Shown: piece after piece, positions 53,191 through 60,920 of the stretch | Numbering within the stretch: the stretch's first letter is position 1 | Layout: each line of letters opens with the position of its first letter | NCBI RefSeq assembly: GCF_000235485.1 | Contig: NZ_JH378887.1 | Span: forward strand, 448,635 to 512,634 | Source of the DNA: Streptococcus sp. oral taxon 058 str. F0407 | GTDB lineage: Bacteria; Bacillota; Bacilli; Lactobacillales; Streptococcaceae | Direction of reading: 5' to 3' | DNA: 64,000 nucleotides | Translations under genes and position numbers: made by a program | The notes under the pieces: generated by a model | Told to the model about the DNA's origin: nothing | Database searches by the model: none | What the model saw: the letters and a program-made list of their open reading frames with translations, nothing else

Positions 53191-53946
53191 ATGACACTAC
53201 ATATTATCCTTACTATGATCGCTTTGGTTTTAGTCCTAGTAGGTGGGACTTGGTACGCCAAAAAACGCTTTAAGATTTCTCTTGCAGTCATGGGCTTGGG
53301 GGCAATCGCATTTTTCGTTTCTTCTCAAGTGTTAGAGAAGATGGTCCACTTTCTAGTTCTTCAACCGCAAAAAGATGGAACGATTTCGCTCATGAATGAG
53401 CAACCCTTCCTATACGTTCTTTACGCGATTGCCATGGCAGCTCTCTTTGAGGAAACTGCCCGCCTTGTCTTTTTTAAATGGTTGGAGAAAAAGAGAAGTC
53501 TAGAAGAGAAAGACGCTTTGGCTTATGGCTTGGGACATGGAGGCTTGGAGTTGCTCTATCTCGGGATGGGAAGCTTGATCAGTTTGTTGATCCTCTTTTC
53601 AGTCATCCAGTCTTCAAATACTGATGTGGCCAATATCCTTCCAAAGACTACACTCGAAACGGTTCAGTCTCTTTCTGTATGGCAGGTTTATTTACTAGGA
53701 GTTGAGCGTGTGCTTGCCCTAGTTCTCCAAATCGGTCTTTCCATCTGGGTTTACCAAAGTGTTAGCCAAAAGAAATGGATCTATCTCGTTGCTGCCTATG
53801 GTTTCCATGCCTTGTTTGACTTGGCTCCAGCTTTATCTCAAGTGGGCTGGATTGCGAATCCACTTGTAGTGGAGGGCATTCTTCTTGTAGAAGTACTAGC
53901 CTTTGTCTGGCTAACAAAATCTACATTTTGGAAAAAATCATCATAA
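53191..53946 (+). CDS. YhfC family intramembrane glutamic-type protease-like protein
   Basis: The 251-residue protein has about seven membrane helices and the family feature ALFEETARLVFFKWL near residues 90-104 with EExxR, plus GLGHGGLELLYLG and YGFHALFDL, matching YhfC/CAAX-protease-like membrane proteins. The catalytic acidic and His residues are present, but no substrate is known. Its start follows AGGAGAAAA. Confidence 0.8.
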   Translation: MTLHIILTMIALVLVLVGGTWYAKKRFKISLAVMGLGAIAFFVSSQVLEKMVHFLVLQPQKDGTISLMNEQPFLYVLYAIAMAALFEETARLVFFKWLEKKRSLEEKDALAYGLGHGGLELLYLGMGSLISLLILFSVIQSSNTDVANILPKTTLETVQSLSVWQVYLLGVERVLALVLQIGLSIWVYQSVSQKKWIYLVAAYGFHALFDLAPALSQVGWIANPLVVEGILLVEVLAFVWLTKSTFWKKSS

Positions 53947-53968
53947 AAAGAGGTTTACCTCTTTTTTT
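53945..53968 (+). terminator. Terminator after the YhfC gene
   Basis: AAAAAGAGGT, loop TT, ACCTCTTTTTTT. Confidence 0.82.
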
Positions 53969-54056
53969 ATGCGATGCTTTGATACTTCCATTTTTCGGTT
54001 CGTCAAAAGCCTTTAAAAATGGTATAATGAAATGACTTTACAAAAGGATGAGAGAT

Positions 54057-54962
54057 ATGACATTAGTAACTAAAATACAAGAACAATTAGAAGGAATCGA
54101 TATTCGTTTCAAGGAACCCTTGAAGACCTATACCTATACCAAGGTTGGAGGTCGAGCGGATTACCTAGTTTTGCCACGCAATCGCTATGAGATGGCGCGT
54201 GTCGTTCAATTTGCCAATCAAGAGAATATTCCTTGGATGGTGCTAGGAAATGCCAGCAATATCATCGTTCGTGAAGGTGGAATTCGTGGTTTTGTCATCT
54301 TGTGTGATAAGCTCAATAACGTTTCAGTTGATGGTTACACCATCGAAGCAGAAGCTGGTGCTAATTTGATCGAGACAACACGCATTGCCCTTCGTCATAG
54401 TTTGACTGGTTTTGAGTTTGCTTGCGGGATTCCAGGGAGTATCGGAGGCGCTGTCTTTATGAATGCGGGTGCATACGGAGGAGAGATTGCTCATATCTTG
54501 CAGTCTTGTAAGATTCTGACCAAGGAAGGGGAAATCGTGACCTTGTCAGCCAAGGACTTGGCTTTTGGTTACCGTCATTCTGCCATTCAGGATTCTGGGG
54601 CGATTGTCTTGTCAGCTAAATTTGCCCTAGCTCCAGGAAATCACCAGGTTATCAAGCAGGAAATGGATCGCTTGACTCACCTTCGCGAACTCAAACAACC
54701 TCTAGAGTATCCATCTTGTGGTTCAGTATTTAAGCGTCCAGTGGGGCATTTTGCAGGTCAGTTGATTTCAGAGGCTGGTTTGAAAGGCTACCGTATCGGT
54801 GGTGTTGAAGTATCGGAAAAACACGCTGGTTTCATGATCAATGTTGCTGACGGTACGGCCAAAGACTACGAGGACTTGATTCAGTTCGTCATCGAAAAAG
54901 TCAAGGAACATTCAGGTGTCACCCTTGAGAGAGAAGTCCGAATCTTGGGTGAGAAGGAGTAA
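54057..54962 (+). CDS. murB: UDP-N-acetylenolpyruvoylglucosamine reductase MurB
   Basis: The 301-residue FAD enzyme reduces UDP-GlcNAc-enolpyruvate to UDP-MurNAc, the second committed step of peptidoglycan synthesis. FAD-binding blocks are [15 protein letters not shown]-like near residues 20-35, [13 protein letters not shown] near 62-74 and [23 protein letters not shown] near 119; the catalytic Ser is in [11 protein letters not shown] near 225 and Glu near 290. I use ATG 54057 with AAGGATGAG 6 nt upstream rather than ATG 54048. It heads a run that continues to potABCD. Confidence 0.95.
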   Translation: MTLVTKIQEQLEGIDIRFKEPLKTYTYTKVGGRADYLVLPRNRYEMARVVQFANQENIPWMVLGNASNIIVREGGIRGFVILCDKLNNVSVDGYTIEAEAGANLIETTRIALRHSLTGFEFACGIPGSIGGAVFMNAGAYGGEIAHILQSCKILTKEGEIVTLSAKDLAFGYRHSAIQDSGAIVLSAKFALAPGNHQVIKQEMDRLTHLRELKQPLEYPSCGSVFKRPVGHFAGQLISEAGLKGYRIGGVEVSEKHAGFMINVADGTAKDYEDLIQFVIEKVKEHSGVTLEREVRILGEKE

Positions 54963-55113
54963 GGTTTCGCCAGAATAGCTGCTGCTATGTCAATGGAAAG
55001 GGGGTGAAAGCCTATCGGTAGCGAAGATGTATGCAGGTGGTTTTACTCCCTGCAAGAGGTAGTAGCGGCCTGACAGAGCCTTGATCTGTTAATTTATGAA
55101 AAAGAAGGAATTT
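54963..55113 (+). ncRNA. Structured, unexplained leader between murB and potA
   Basis: The 150-nt stretch has short stems ATAGC/GCTAT (with loop TGCT), TGCAGG/CCTGCA and ACAGA/TCTGT, and no open frame. It includes GGGGGTGAAAGCC, which resembles the GGTGAAAG(C/T)CC element of bacterial group II introns, but I cannot tell whether it is an intron remnant, a riboswitch or neither. It lies in the murB-potABCD transcription unit. Confidence 0.35.
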
Positions 55114-55158
55114 ATGCCAATTGAAAAAACCAATTATCGAATTCAAAAACGTCTCTAA
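55114..55158 (+). CDS. Candidate 14-residue upstream open reading frame overlapping potA
   Basis: ATG 55114 to TAA 55158, [14 protein letters not shown], overlaps potA in another frame. AAGGA lies 4 nt before it and 11 nt before the potA TTG, so initiation at either could compete. Confidence 0.3.
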   Translation: MPIEKTNYRIQKRL

Positions 55159-56278
55159 AGTTTTTGAAGACAGCAACACCAAGGTTCTCAAAGACATTAA
55201 CTTTGAGTTGGAAGAAGGAAAGTTCTACACTCTTTTGGGCGCATCTGGTTCTGGGAAATCAACCATCCTAAACATCATTGCAGGTTTACTAGATGCAACG
55301 ACAGGTGATATTTTGCTGGATGGGGTACGGATCAACGACATCCCAACCAACAAGCGAGATGTCCATACGGTCTTCCAATCCTATGCCTTGTTTCCACATA
55401 TGAATGTGTTTGAAAATGTTGCCTTTCCACTCCGCTTGCGTAAGATTGACAAGAAAGAAATCGAGCAACGTGTAGCGGAAGTGCTCAAGATGGTTCAGTT
55501 GGAAGGTTATGAAAAACGTTCCATCCGTAAACTCTCTGGAGGACAACGTCAGCGTGTAGCCATTGCCCGTGCCATCATCAACCAACCTCGTGTGGTTTTG
55601 TTGGATGAGCCCTTGTCAGCGCTGGACTTGAAATTGCGAACAGACATGCAGTACGAACTGCGTGAACTGCAACAACGATTGGGGATTACCTTTGTCTTTG
55701 TCACTCACGATCAGGAGGAAGCCCTGGCTATGAGTGACTGGATTTTCGTTATGAACGATGGCGAGATTGTCCAGTCTGGAACACCTGTGGATATCTACGA
55801 TGAGCCAATCAATCATTTTGTTGCCACCTTTATCGGTGAGTCCAACATCTTGCCAGGAACCATGATTGAAGACTACTTGGTCGAGTTTAACGGCAAACGC
55901 TTTGAAGCGGTCGATGGTGGGATGAAGCCAAACGAGCCTGTGGAAGTTGTTATTCGTCCAGAGGACTTGCGCATCACTCTTCCTGAAGAAGGCAAGCTCC
56001 AAGTTAAGGTGGATACTCAGCTTTTCCGTGGGGTTCACTACGAGATTATCGCCTACGACGAACTTGGAAACGAATGGATGATCCACTCAACTCGTAAGGC
56101 CATTGTGGGTGAGGAAATCGGTCTGGACTTTGAGCCAGAAGACATCCACATCATGCGTCTCAACGAAACCGAAGAAGAGTTCGATGCTCGTATCGAAGAA
56201 TACGTAGAAATCGAAGAGCAAGAAGCAGGTCTGATTAACGCGATCGAGGAGGAAAGAGATGAAGAAAACAACCTCTAA
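55121..56278 (+). CDS. potA: Spermidine/putrescine ABC transporter ATPase PotA
   Basis: The 385-residue ABC ATPase has Walker [10 protein letters not shown] near residue 40, LSGGQRQR signature near 142, [10 protein letters not shown] Walker B near 163, switch His in VTHDQEEA, and a C-terminal TOBE-like regulatory region and acidic tail. It powers polyamine uptake with PotBCD. The start is TTG 55121 ([12 protein letters not shown]) because no ATG in this frame is suitable; an ATG in another frame 7 nt upstream creates a possible competing short peptide. It overlaps potB by 20 nt. Confidence 0.92.
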   Translation: MKKPIIEFKNVSKVFEDSNTKVLKDINFELEEGKFYTLLGASGSGKSTILNIIAGLLDATTGDILLDGVRINDIPTNKRDVHTVFQSYALFPHMNVFENVAFPLRLRKIDKKEIEQRVAEVLKMVQLEGYEKRSIRKLSGGQRQRVAIARAIINQPRVVLLDEPLSALDLKLRTDMQYELRELQQRLGITFVFVTHDQEEALAMSDWIFVMNDGEIVQSGTPVDIYDEPINHFVATFIGESNILPGTMIEDYLVEFNGKRFEAVDGGMKPNEPVEVVIRPEDLRITLPEEGKLQVKVDTQLFRGVHYEIIAYDELGNEWMIHSTRKAIVGEEIGLDFEPEDIHIMRLNETEEEFDARIEEYVEIEEQEAGLINAIEEERDEENNL

Positions 56279-57065
56279 ACTCTTTGTAGTGCCCTATATG
56301 CTTTGGATTGCCCTCTTTGTTCTCGCACCCTTAGTCTTGATTTTCGGTCAATCCTTTTTCAATATTGAAGGGCAGTTTAGTTTAGAAAACTACAAATCCT
56401 ACTTTGCATCACAAAACTTGACCTATCTCAAAATGAGCTTCAACTCTGTGCTTTATGCAGGAATTGTAACCTTGGTAACACTACTCATCAGCTATCCAAC
56501 AGCCCTCTTTTTGACCCGCCTCAAGCACCGTCAACTCTGGCTCATGCTGATTATCCTGCCGACATGGATTAACCTGCTCCTCAAGGCCTATGCCTTTATC
56601 GGGATTTTTGGTCAGAATGGTTCTATTAACCAATTCTTGGAATTCATCGGAATCGGTTCGCAGCAGTTGCTCTTTACGGATTTCTCCTTTATCTTTGTCG
56701 CAAGCTACATCGAGCTTCCCTTTATGATTTTGCCGATTTTCAATGTCTTGGATGATATGGATAACAATCTCATCAATGCCAGCTATGACCTCGGTGCGAC
56801 CAAGTGGGAGACCTTCCGCCATGTCATTTTTCCCCTTTCTATGAACGGGGTAAGAAGTGGTGTCCAATCAGTCTTTATCCCAAGTTTGAGTCTTTTCATG
56901 CTGACACGTTTGATTGGTGGGAACCGCGTTATCACGCTGGGAACGGCTATTGAGCAGAACTTCCTGACCAATGACAACTATGGAATGGGTTCAACCATTG
57001 GTGTGATCCTCATCCTGACCATGTTCATCACCATGTGGGTGACTAAGGAAAGGAGAGAACGATGA
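56259..57065 (+). CDS. potB: Spermidine/putrescine ABC transporter permease PotB
   Basis: The 268-residue membrane protein has six helices and the EAA motif [23 protein letters not shown] near residue 165. It pairs with PotC to form the polyamine channel. It overlaps the potA stop, and its stop overlaps the potC start (ATGA at 57062). Confidence 0.92.
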   Translation: MKKTTSKLFVVPYMLWIALFVLAPLVLIFGQSFFNIEGQFSLENYKSYFASQNLTYLKMSFNSVLYAGIVTLVTLLISYPTALFLTRLKHRQLWLMLIILPTWINLLLKAYAFIGIFGQNGSINQFLEFIGIGSQQLLFTDFSFIFVASYIELPFMILPIFNVLDDMDNNLINASYDLGATKWETFRHVIFPLSMNGVRSGVQSVFIPSLSLFMLTRLIGGNRVITLGTAIEQNFLTNDNYGMGSTIGVILILTMFITMWVTKERRER

Positions 57066-57835
57066 AAAAATTTGCCAATCTCTACCTAGCCCTTGTCTTT
57101 ATTATCCTTTATTTGCCAATTTTTTACTTGATTGGCTATGCATTTAATGCTGGTGATGATATGAACAGTTTTACAGGCTTTAGCTTGAACCATTTTAAAA
57201 CTATGTTTGGTGATGGCCGTCTCATGTTGATCCTCACCCAAACCTTTTTCTTGGCCTTTCTATCAGCCTTGATTGCGACCATTATCGGGACTTTCGGTGC
57301 TATCTACATCTACCAGTCTCGTAAAAAATACCAAGAAGCCTTTCTATCACTCAATAATATCCTCATGGTTGCGCCTGACGTTATGATTGGTGCCAGCTTC
57401 TTGATTCTCTTTACCCAGCTTAAATTTTCACTTGGATTTTTGACGGTTCTATCTAGTCACGTGGCTTTCTCGATCCCTATCGTGGTCTTGATGGTCTTGC
57501 CTCGTCTCAAGGAGATGAATGATGACATGATTCATGCGGCTTATGACTTAGGAGCCAGCCAGTTTCAGATGTTCAAGGAAATCATGCTTCCTTACCTGAC
57601 TCCGTCTATCATCGCAGGTTATTTCATGGCCTTTACCTATTCGCTGGATGACTTTGCCGTGACCTTCTTTGTAACAGGAAATGGCTTTTCAACCCTATCA
57701 GTTGAGATCTACTCTCGTGCTCGTAAGGGGATTTCGCTAGAGATCAATGCTCTGTCTGCACTTGTTTTTCTCTTTAGTATTATCCTAGTTGTAGGATATT
57801 ACTTTATCTCACGTGAGAAGGAGGAACAAGCATGA
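57062..57835 (+). CDS. potC: Spermidine/putrescine ABC transporter permease PotC
   Basis: The 257-residue membrane protein has six helices and the EAA motif HAAYDLGASQFQMFKEIMLPYLTP near residue 160. It overlaps potB and potD by 4 nt each, so the genes are tightly coupled. Confidence 0.92.
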   Translation: MKKFANLYLALVFIILYLPIFYLIGYAFNAGDDMNSFTGFSLNHFKTMFGDGRLMLILTQTFFLAFLSALIATIIGTFGAIYIYQSRKKYQEAFLSLNNILMVAPDVMIGASFLILFTQLKFSLGFLTVLSSHVAFSIPIVVLMVLPRLKEMNDDMIHAAYDLGASQFQMFKEIMLPYLTPSIIAGYFMAFTYSLDDFAVTFFVTGNGFSTLSVEIYSRARKGISLEINALSALVFLFSIILVVGYYFISREKEEQA

Positions 57836-58902
57836 AAAAACTCTATTCATTTTTAGCAGGAATTGCAGCAATTATCCTCGTCTTGTGGGGAATTGCGACT
57901 CATCTAGACAATAAAATCAATAGCCGAGATAGTCAAAAACTGGTTATTTACAACTGGGGGGACTATATCGATCCAGAACTCTTGGAGAAATTCACAGAAG
58001 AAACAGGAATCCAAGTACAGTATGAGACCTTTGATTCCAATGAAGCCATGTATACCAAGATTAAGCAAGGTGGAACGACCTACGATATTGCCATCCCAAG
58101 TGAATACATGATCAACAAGATGAAGGATGAAGATCTCTTGGTTCCACTCGATTATTCAAAAATTGAAGGAATCGAAAATATCGGACCTGAGTTCCTCAAC
58201 CAGTCTTTTGACCCGGGAAATAAATTCTCCATTCCTTATTTCTGGGGAACCTTGGGAATCGTCTACAATGAAACCATGGTAGACGAGGCTCCTGAGCATT
58301 GGGATGACCTCTGGAAGCCAGAGTATAGGGATTCCATCATGCTCTTTGATGGGGCGCGTGAGGTGCTGGGACTCGGGCTTAACTCGCTCGGTTACAGCCT
58401 TAACTCAAAGGAACCTCAGCAGTTGGAAGAGACGGTAGATAAGCTCTACAAACTGACTCCAAATATAAAGGCCATCGTTGCCGACGAGATGAAGGGCTAC
58501 ATGATTCAGAACAATGCGGCTATCGGCGTGACCTTCTCTGGGGAAGCCAGCCAGATGTTGGAGAAAAATCCTAACCTCAAGTATGTCGTTCCGACTGAGG
58601 CCAGCAATCTCTGGTTTGACAACATGGTCATTCCAAAAACTGTGAAAAACCAAGATGCAGCCTACGCCTTTATCAACTTTATGTTGAAACCCGACAATGC
58701 TCTGAAAAATGCTGAGTATGTAGGCTATGCAACACCAAATAACACAGCCAAGGAACTGCTCTCAGAGGAGACAAAAGAAGATAAGTCCTTTTATCCAGAT
58801 GCTGATACCATGAAAAACCTAGAAGTTTATGAGAAGTTTGACCATAAATGGACAGGTAAATATAGTGATCTCTTCCTTCAATTCAAAATGTATCGAAAGT
58901 AG
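57832..58902 (+). CDS. potD: Spermidine/putrescine-binding protein PotD
   Basis: The 356-residue protein is the extracellular polyamine receptor (LVIYNWGDYIDPELLEKFTEETGI, ITYD-type blocks, C-terminal YSDLFLQFKMYRK). Its N-terminus is a membrane helix (FLAGIAAIILVLWGIATHL) without a lipobox cysteine, so it is probably anchored by an uncleaved helix rather than by lipid, unlike PstS and the binding protein at 50197. The polyamine-site acidic and aromatic residues lie mid-protein. It is the last pot gene, followed by a terminator. Confidence 0.9.
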   Translation: MKKLYSFLAGIAAIILVLWGIATHLDNKINSRDSQKLVIYNWGDYIDPELLEKFTEETGIQVQYETFDSNEAMYTKIKQGGTTYDIAIPSEYMINKMKDEDLLVPLDYSKIEGIENIGPEFLNQSFDPGNKFSIPYFWGTLGIVYNETMVDEAPEHWDDLWKPEYRDSIMLFDGAREVLGLGLNSLGYSLNSKEPQQLEETVDKLYKLTPNIKAIVADEMKGYMIQNNAAIGVTFSGEASQMLEKNPNLKYVVPTEASNLWFDNMVIPKTVKNQDAAYAFINFMLKPDNALKNAEYVGYATPNNTAKELLSEETKEDKSFYPDADTMKNLEVYEKFDHKWTGKYSDLFLQFKMYRK

Positions 58903-58917
58903 GAGTTAGCAGTTATG

Positions 58918-58947
58918 AAACGAATCAGTCAAGCTGGTTCGTTTTTT
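58918..58947 (+). terminator. potABCD terminator
   Basis: AAACGAATCAG, loop TCAAG, CTGGTTCGTTTTTT (one G-U). Confidence 0.82.
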
Positions 58948-59060
58948 ATGATGAAATTAATAAATCAAACTTATAAAAGTTTGCGCCTAACCACACCTTT
59001 TTGTATAATAATATATGAGGGGTGTAAAATTAAGCAAATATTATGGGGGAAGAGTTTGTC

Positions 59061-59885
59061 ATGGATCTAAAGTTAAACGATATTTTGAATATAAGTGATC
59101 AAAATCAAAGAAAATTCAAGGTGAAATTTAATAATTGGACGGGTGAAAATCCAATTCAGACCTATTTGAGAGACGAGGAAATAATTAATAACTACAACTT
59201 ATTTTGGAGAACAAATAAGCGATATTTCAATGTTGGGGATATTGTCATAAATTTCATTAAGATTGATAATAACAAATGGTTATTAACTACTATAAAAGAA
59301 GTGAGTAAGGAACTTTTTGTTACTGAAGGACAAAATTATGAAGGAATTGAACTAAAAGAATATTCAGCCCTTTTTGGTCGTCTAATTATTCGGTACAGAA
59401 AAGAATCTAGAGGTTCAGTTCTAAAGTATACAACTTGTAAGGAAAAACTTGTGATAGAACAATTGTTATCAGATTCATTTGGAGGAGAAGAATTTCCGGG
59501 ATATGATAATATTTCTTTATCTTACAAAGAATTAGAATTGATTTTACGTTTGAGAAAAAAAGATTGGATAACTGCTTTACAAAATCAAAAAGCTGTTTAT
59601 CTTATTACGGATAAGCAGAATGGTAAATTATATATAGGCTCAGCAACTTCAAACTATGGTATGCTTTTACAACGTTGGCAATCCTATGTGGATAATGGAC
59701 ATGGTGGCAATAAAGAACTTAGGATTTTAGTTGAAAAACAAGGGTTAAATTACGTTAAAGAAAATTTTCAATACTCTGTATTGGAAAACTACAATGGTAA
59801 GATTGATGATAATTTTGTTTTGAGGCGTGAATCATGGTGGAAAGAAGTTTTAAAATCAAAGGAGCATGGTTATAATGCAAATTAG
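59061..59885 (+). CDS. GIY-YIG nuclease domain protein with a novel N-terminal region
   Basis: The 274-residue protein ends in a complete GIY-YIG domain: VYL at 179-181 (GIY), YIG at 191-193, Arg205, Glu257 and Asn272, so the catalytic residues are in place. Residues 1-175 match nothing I recognise. The gene is strongly AT-rich and uses codons unlike those of potD or alaS, and is absent from this position in gene orders I recall, so it looks horizontally acquired. I use ATG 59061 with GGGGGAAGAG upstream; ATG 59043 lacks an SD. A role in DNA transaction or defence is inference from the domain. Confidence 0.75.
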   Translation: MDLKLNDILNISDQNQRKFKVKFNNWTGENPIQTYLRDEEIINNYNLFWRTNKRYFNVGDIVINFIKIDNNKWLLTTIKEVSKELFVTEGQNYEGIELKEYSALFGRLIIRYRKESRGSVLKYTTCKEKLVIEQLLSDSFGGEEFPGYDNISLSYKELELILRLRKKDWITALQNQKAVYLITDKQNGKLYIGSATSNYGMLLQRWQSYVDNGHGGNKELRILVEKQGLNYVKENFQYSVLENYNGKIDDNFVLRRESWWKEVLKSKEHGYNAN

Positions 59886-60180
59886 GAGGAGAAAATAGAA
59901 CAGTGGGAAAGAAATCGTCTTATAAAATAGGAATGGTGAAGAGATGAAAATAGAGAAATTGTTAGTGAGCAGGAAATATTGAAGTAGTAGAAGTTTCCAG
60001 TGCCCTTGAGGGTACTGCTGTAGGAACAGCAGTAGATTAAACTCCAAAAGTTGGAGAGAAAGTTGATTTGAAACGTACACGAATTAAAATTTCGATATAT
60101 AAGCCCAAAATTCCTCCGACATCGCAAAGTAAATCTAGATAAATTAAGAGGTGAAGTCGAAATTAATGATTCATTGCCGT
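59886..60180 (+). pseudogene. Decayed or non-coding AT-rich stretch with gene-like fragments
   Basis: No intact gene is present. An SD-like AGGAGGAG after the GIY-YIG stop is followed by a short frame from GTG at about 59903 (MGKKSSYKIGMVKR then stop). A stretch near 59984-60045 reads EVVEVSSALEGTAVGTAVD then stop, and the same frame continues TPKVGEKVDLKRTRIKIS, as if from an interrupted gene. The minus-strand frames here lack signals and look like shadows. Confidence 0.4.
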
Positions 60181-60186
60181 TAATCT

Positions 60187-60215
60187 TGACGAACTTCTCC
60201 AAAAACGATATAATA
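60187..60215 (+). promoter_or_regulatory. Promoter of the T-box/alaS transcript
   Basis: TTGACG (60187-60192), 17 bp, TATAAT (60210-60215). Confidence 0.8.
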
Positions 60216-60221
60216 AGAAAG

Positions 60222-60402
60222 TTGAGAATTGATTTTCAGTTATCTTAGTCCAGAGAAATGGCGGTGCTGCGAGCCATCTAAGGTAGGAAGTCATGCTACT
60301 CAATCACACAATTGCATAAGAATAAGAGAATGACAAGTTCATTGAATGAAGGTGGTACCGCGGTTTTTCGCCCTTCGTTATGTGAGCTTGTCTTTTGATT
60401 TT
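60222..60402 (+). ncRNA. T-box leader, predicted alanine-specific
   Basis: The leader has Stem I features (AGAGA near 60252, ATGGC/GCCAT arms at 60258-60262 and 60273-60277, GCTGCGAG apical region) and the T-box AAGGTGGTACCGCG (60349-60362). The terminator pairs GACAAG..GAAGG (60332-60352) with CCTTC..CTTGTC (60372-60392) followed by T residues. A likely specifier is GCT (Ala) at 60295-60297. Uncharged tRNA-Ala should prevent termination and raise alaS expression. Confidence 0.85.
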
Positions 60403-60413
60403 TGGAGGTGTTT

Positions 60414-60899
60414 ATGAAGACATTTCTCGTGAAACAAAAGTTTCGTCTTGGAGGCGAACGCTTTGATATCAAGGATGATAGAGGAGTAGTGAACTATCAG
60501 GTGGAGGGCTCTTTCTTCCAAATTCCTAAAACCTTTACCATCTATGACGCCTATGGTGAGCAAGTCAGTGAGATTAGTAAAGAATTTTTCACCTTACTTC
60601 CTCGCTTTACTATTCAGCTACGAAACGGTTCAAATTTCGTCATTCGTAAGAAGTTGACCTTCTGGCGAGATAAGTATGAGTTTGATAATCTGGGGCTTCG
60701 TATCGAGGGCAATATCTGGGATTTGAATTTCAAATTGCTGGATGATCGTGATCAGCTTGTCGCCGAGATTCGGAAAGAGATTTTCCATTTGACCTCAACC
60801 TACACCGTAACCGTCTATGAAGACTCTTATGCAGATCTGGTCATTTCCCTTTGTGTCGCGATTGACTATGTGGAAATGCTGGAAAGCCAATCAAATTAA
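60414..60899 (+). CDS. YxjI/LURP-one-related family protein
   Basis: The 161-residue soluble protein fits the LOR (LURP-one-related, YxjI) beta-barrel family, which looks like a Tubby-type fold: KQKFRLGGERFDIKDDRG, PKTFTIYDAYGEQV, LVAEIRKEIFH. No function is known in bacteria. I use ATG 60414 with SD GGAGG; TTG 60402 is an extension into the leader. It lies between the Ala T-box and alaS, so it is expected to be induced when alanyl-tRNA is low, which is unusual for such a family. Confidence 0.83.
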   Translation: MKTFLVKQKFRLGGERFDIKDDRGVVNYQVEGSFFQIPKTFTIYDAYGEQVSEISKEFFTLLPRFTIQLRNGSNFVIRKKLTFWRDKYEFDNLGLRIEGNIWDLNFKLLDDRDQLVAEIRKEIFHLTSTYTVTVYEDSYADLVISLCVAIDYVEMLESQSN

Positions 60900-60920
60900 A
60901 CAAGTAAATAAGGAGATATT

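Noticed and set aside
54048-54056. ATG 54048 as murB start
   Set aside because: It is only 1-2 nt from the SD sequence; ATG 54057 has the proper spacing.
59856-60202. Minus-strand frames opposite the end of the GIY-YIG gene and the leader of alaS
   Set aside because: No SD or promoter, composition rich in Ser, Phe and Leu typical of reading the opposite strand, and overlap with the gene and promoter on the plus strand.
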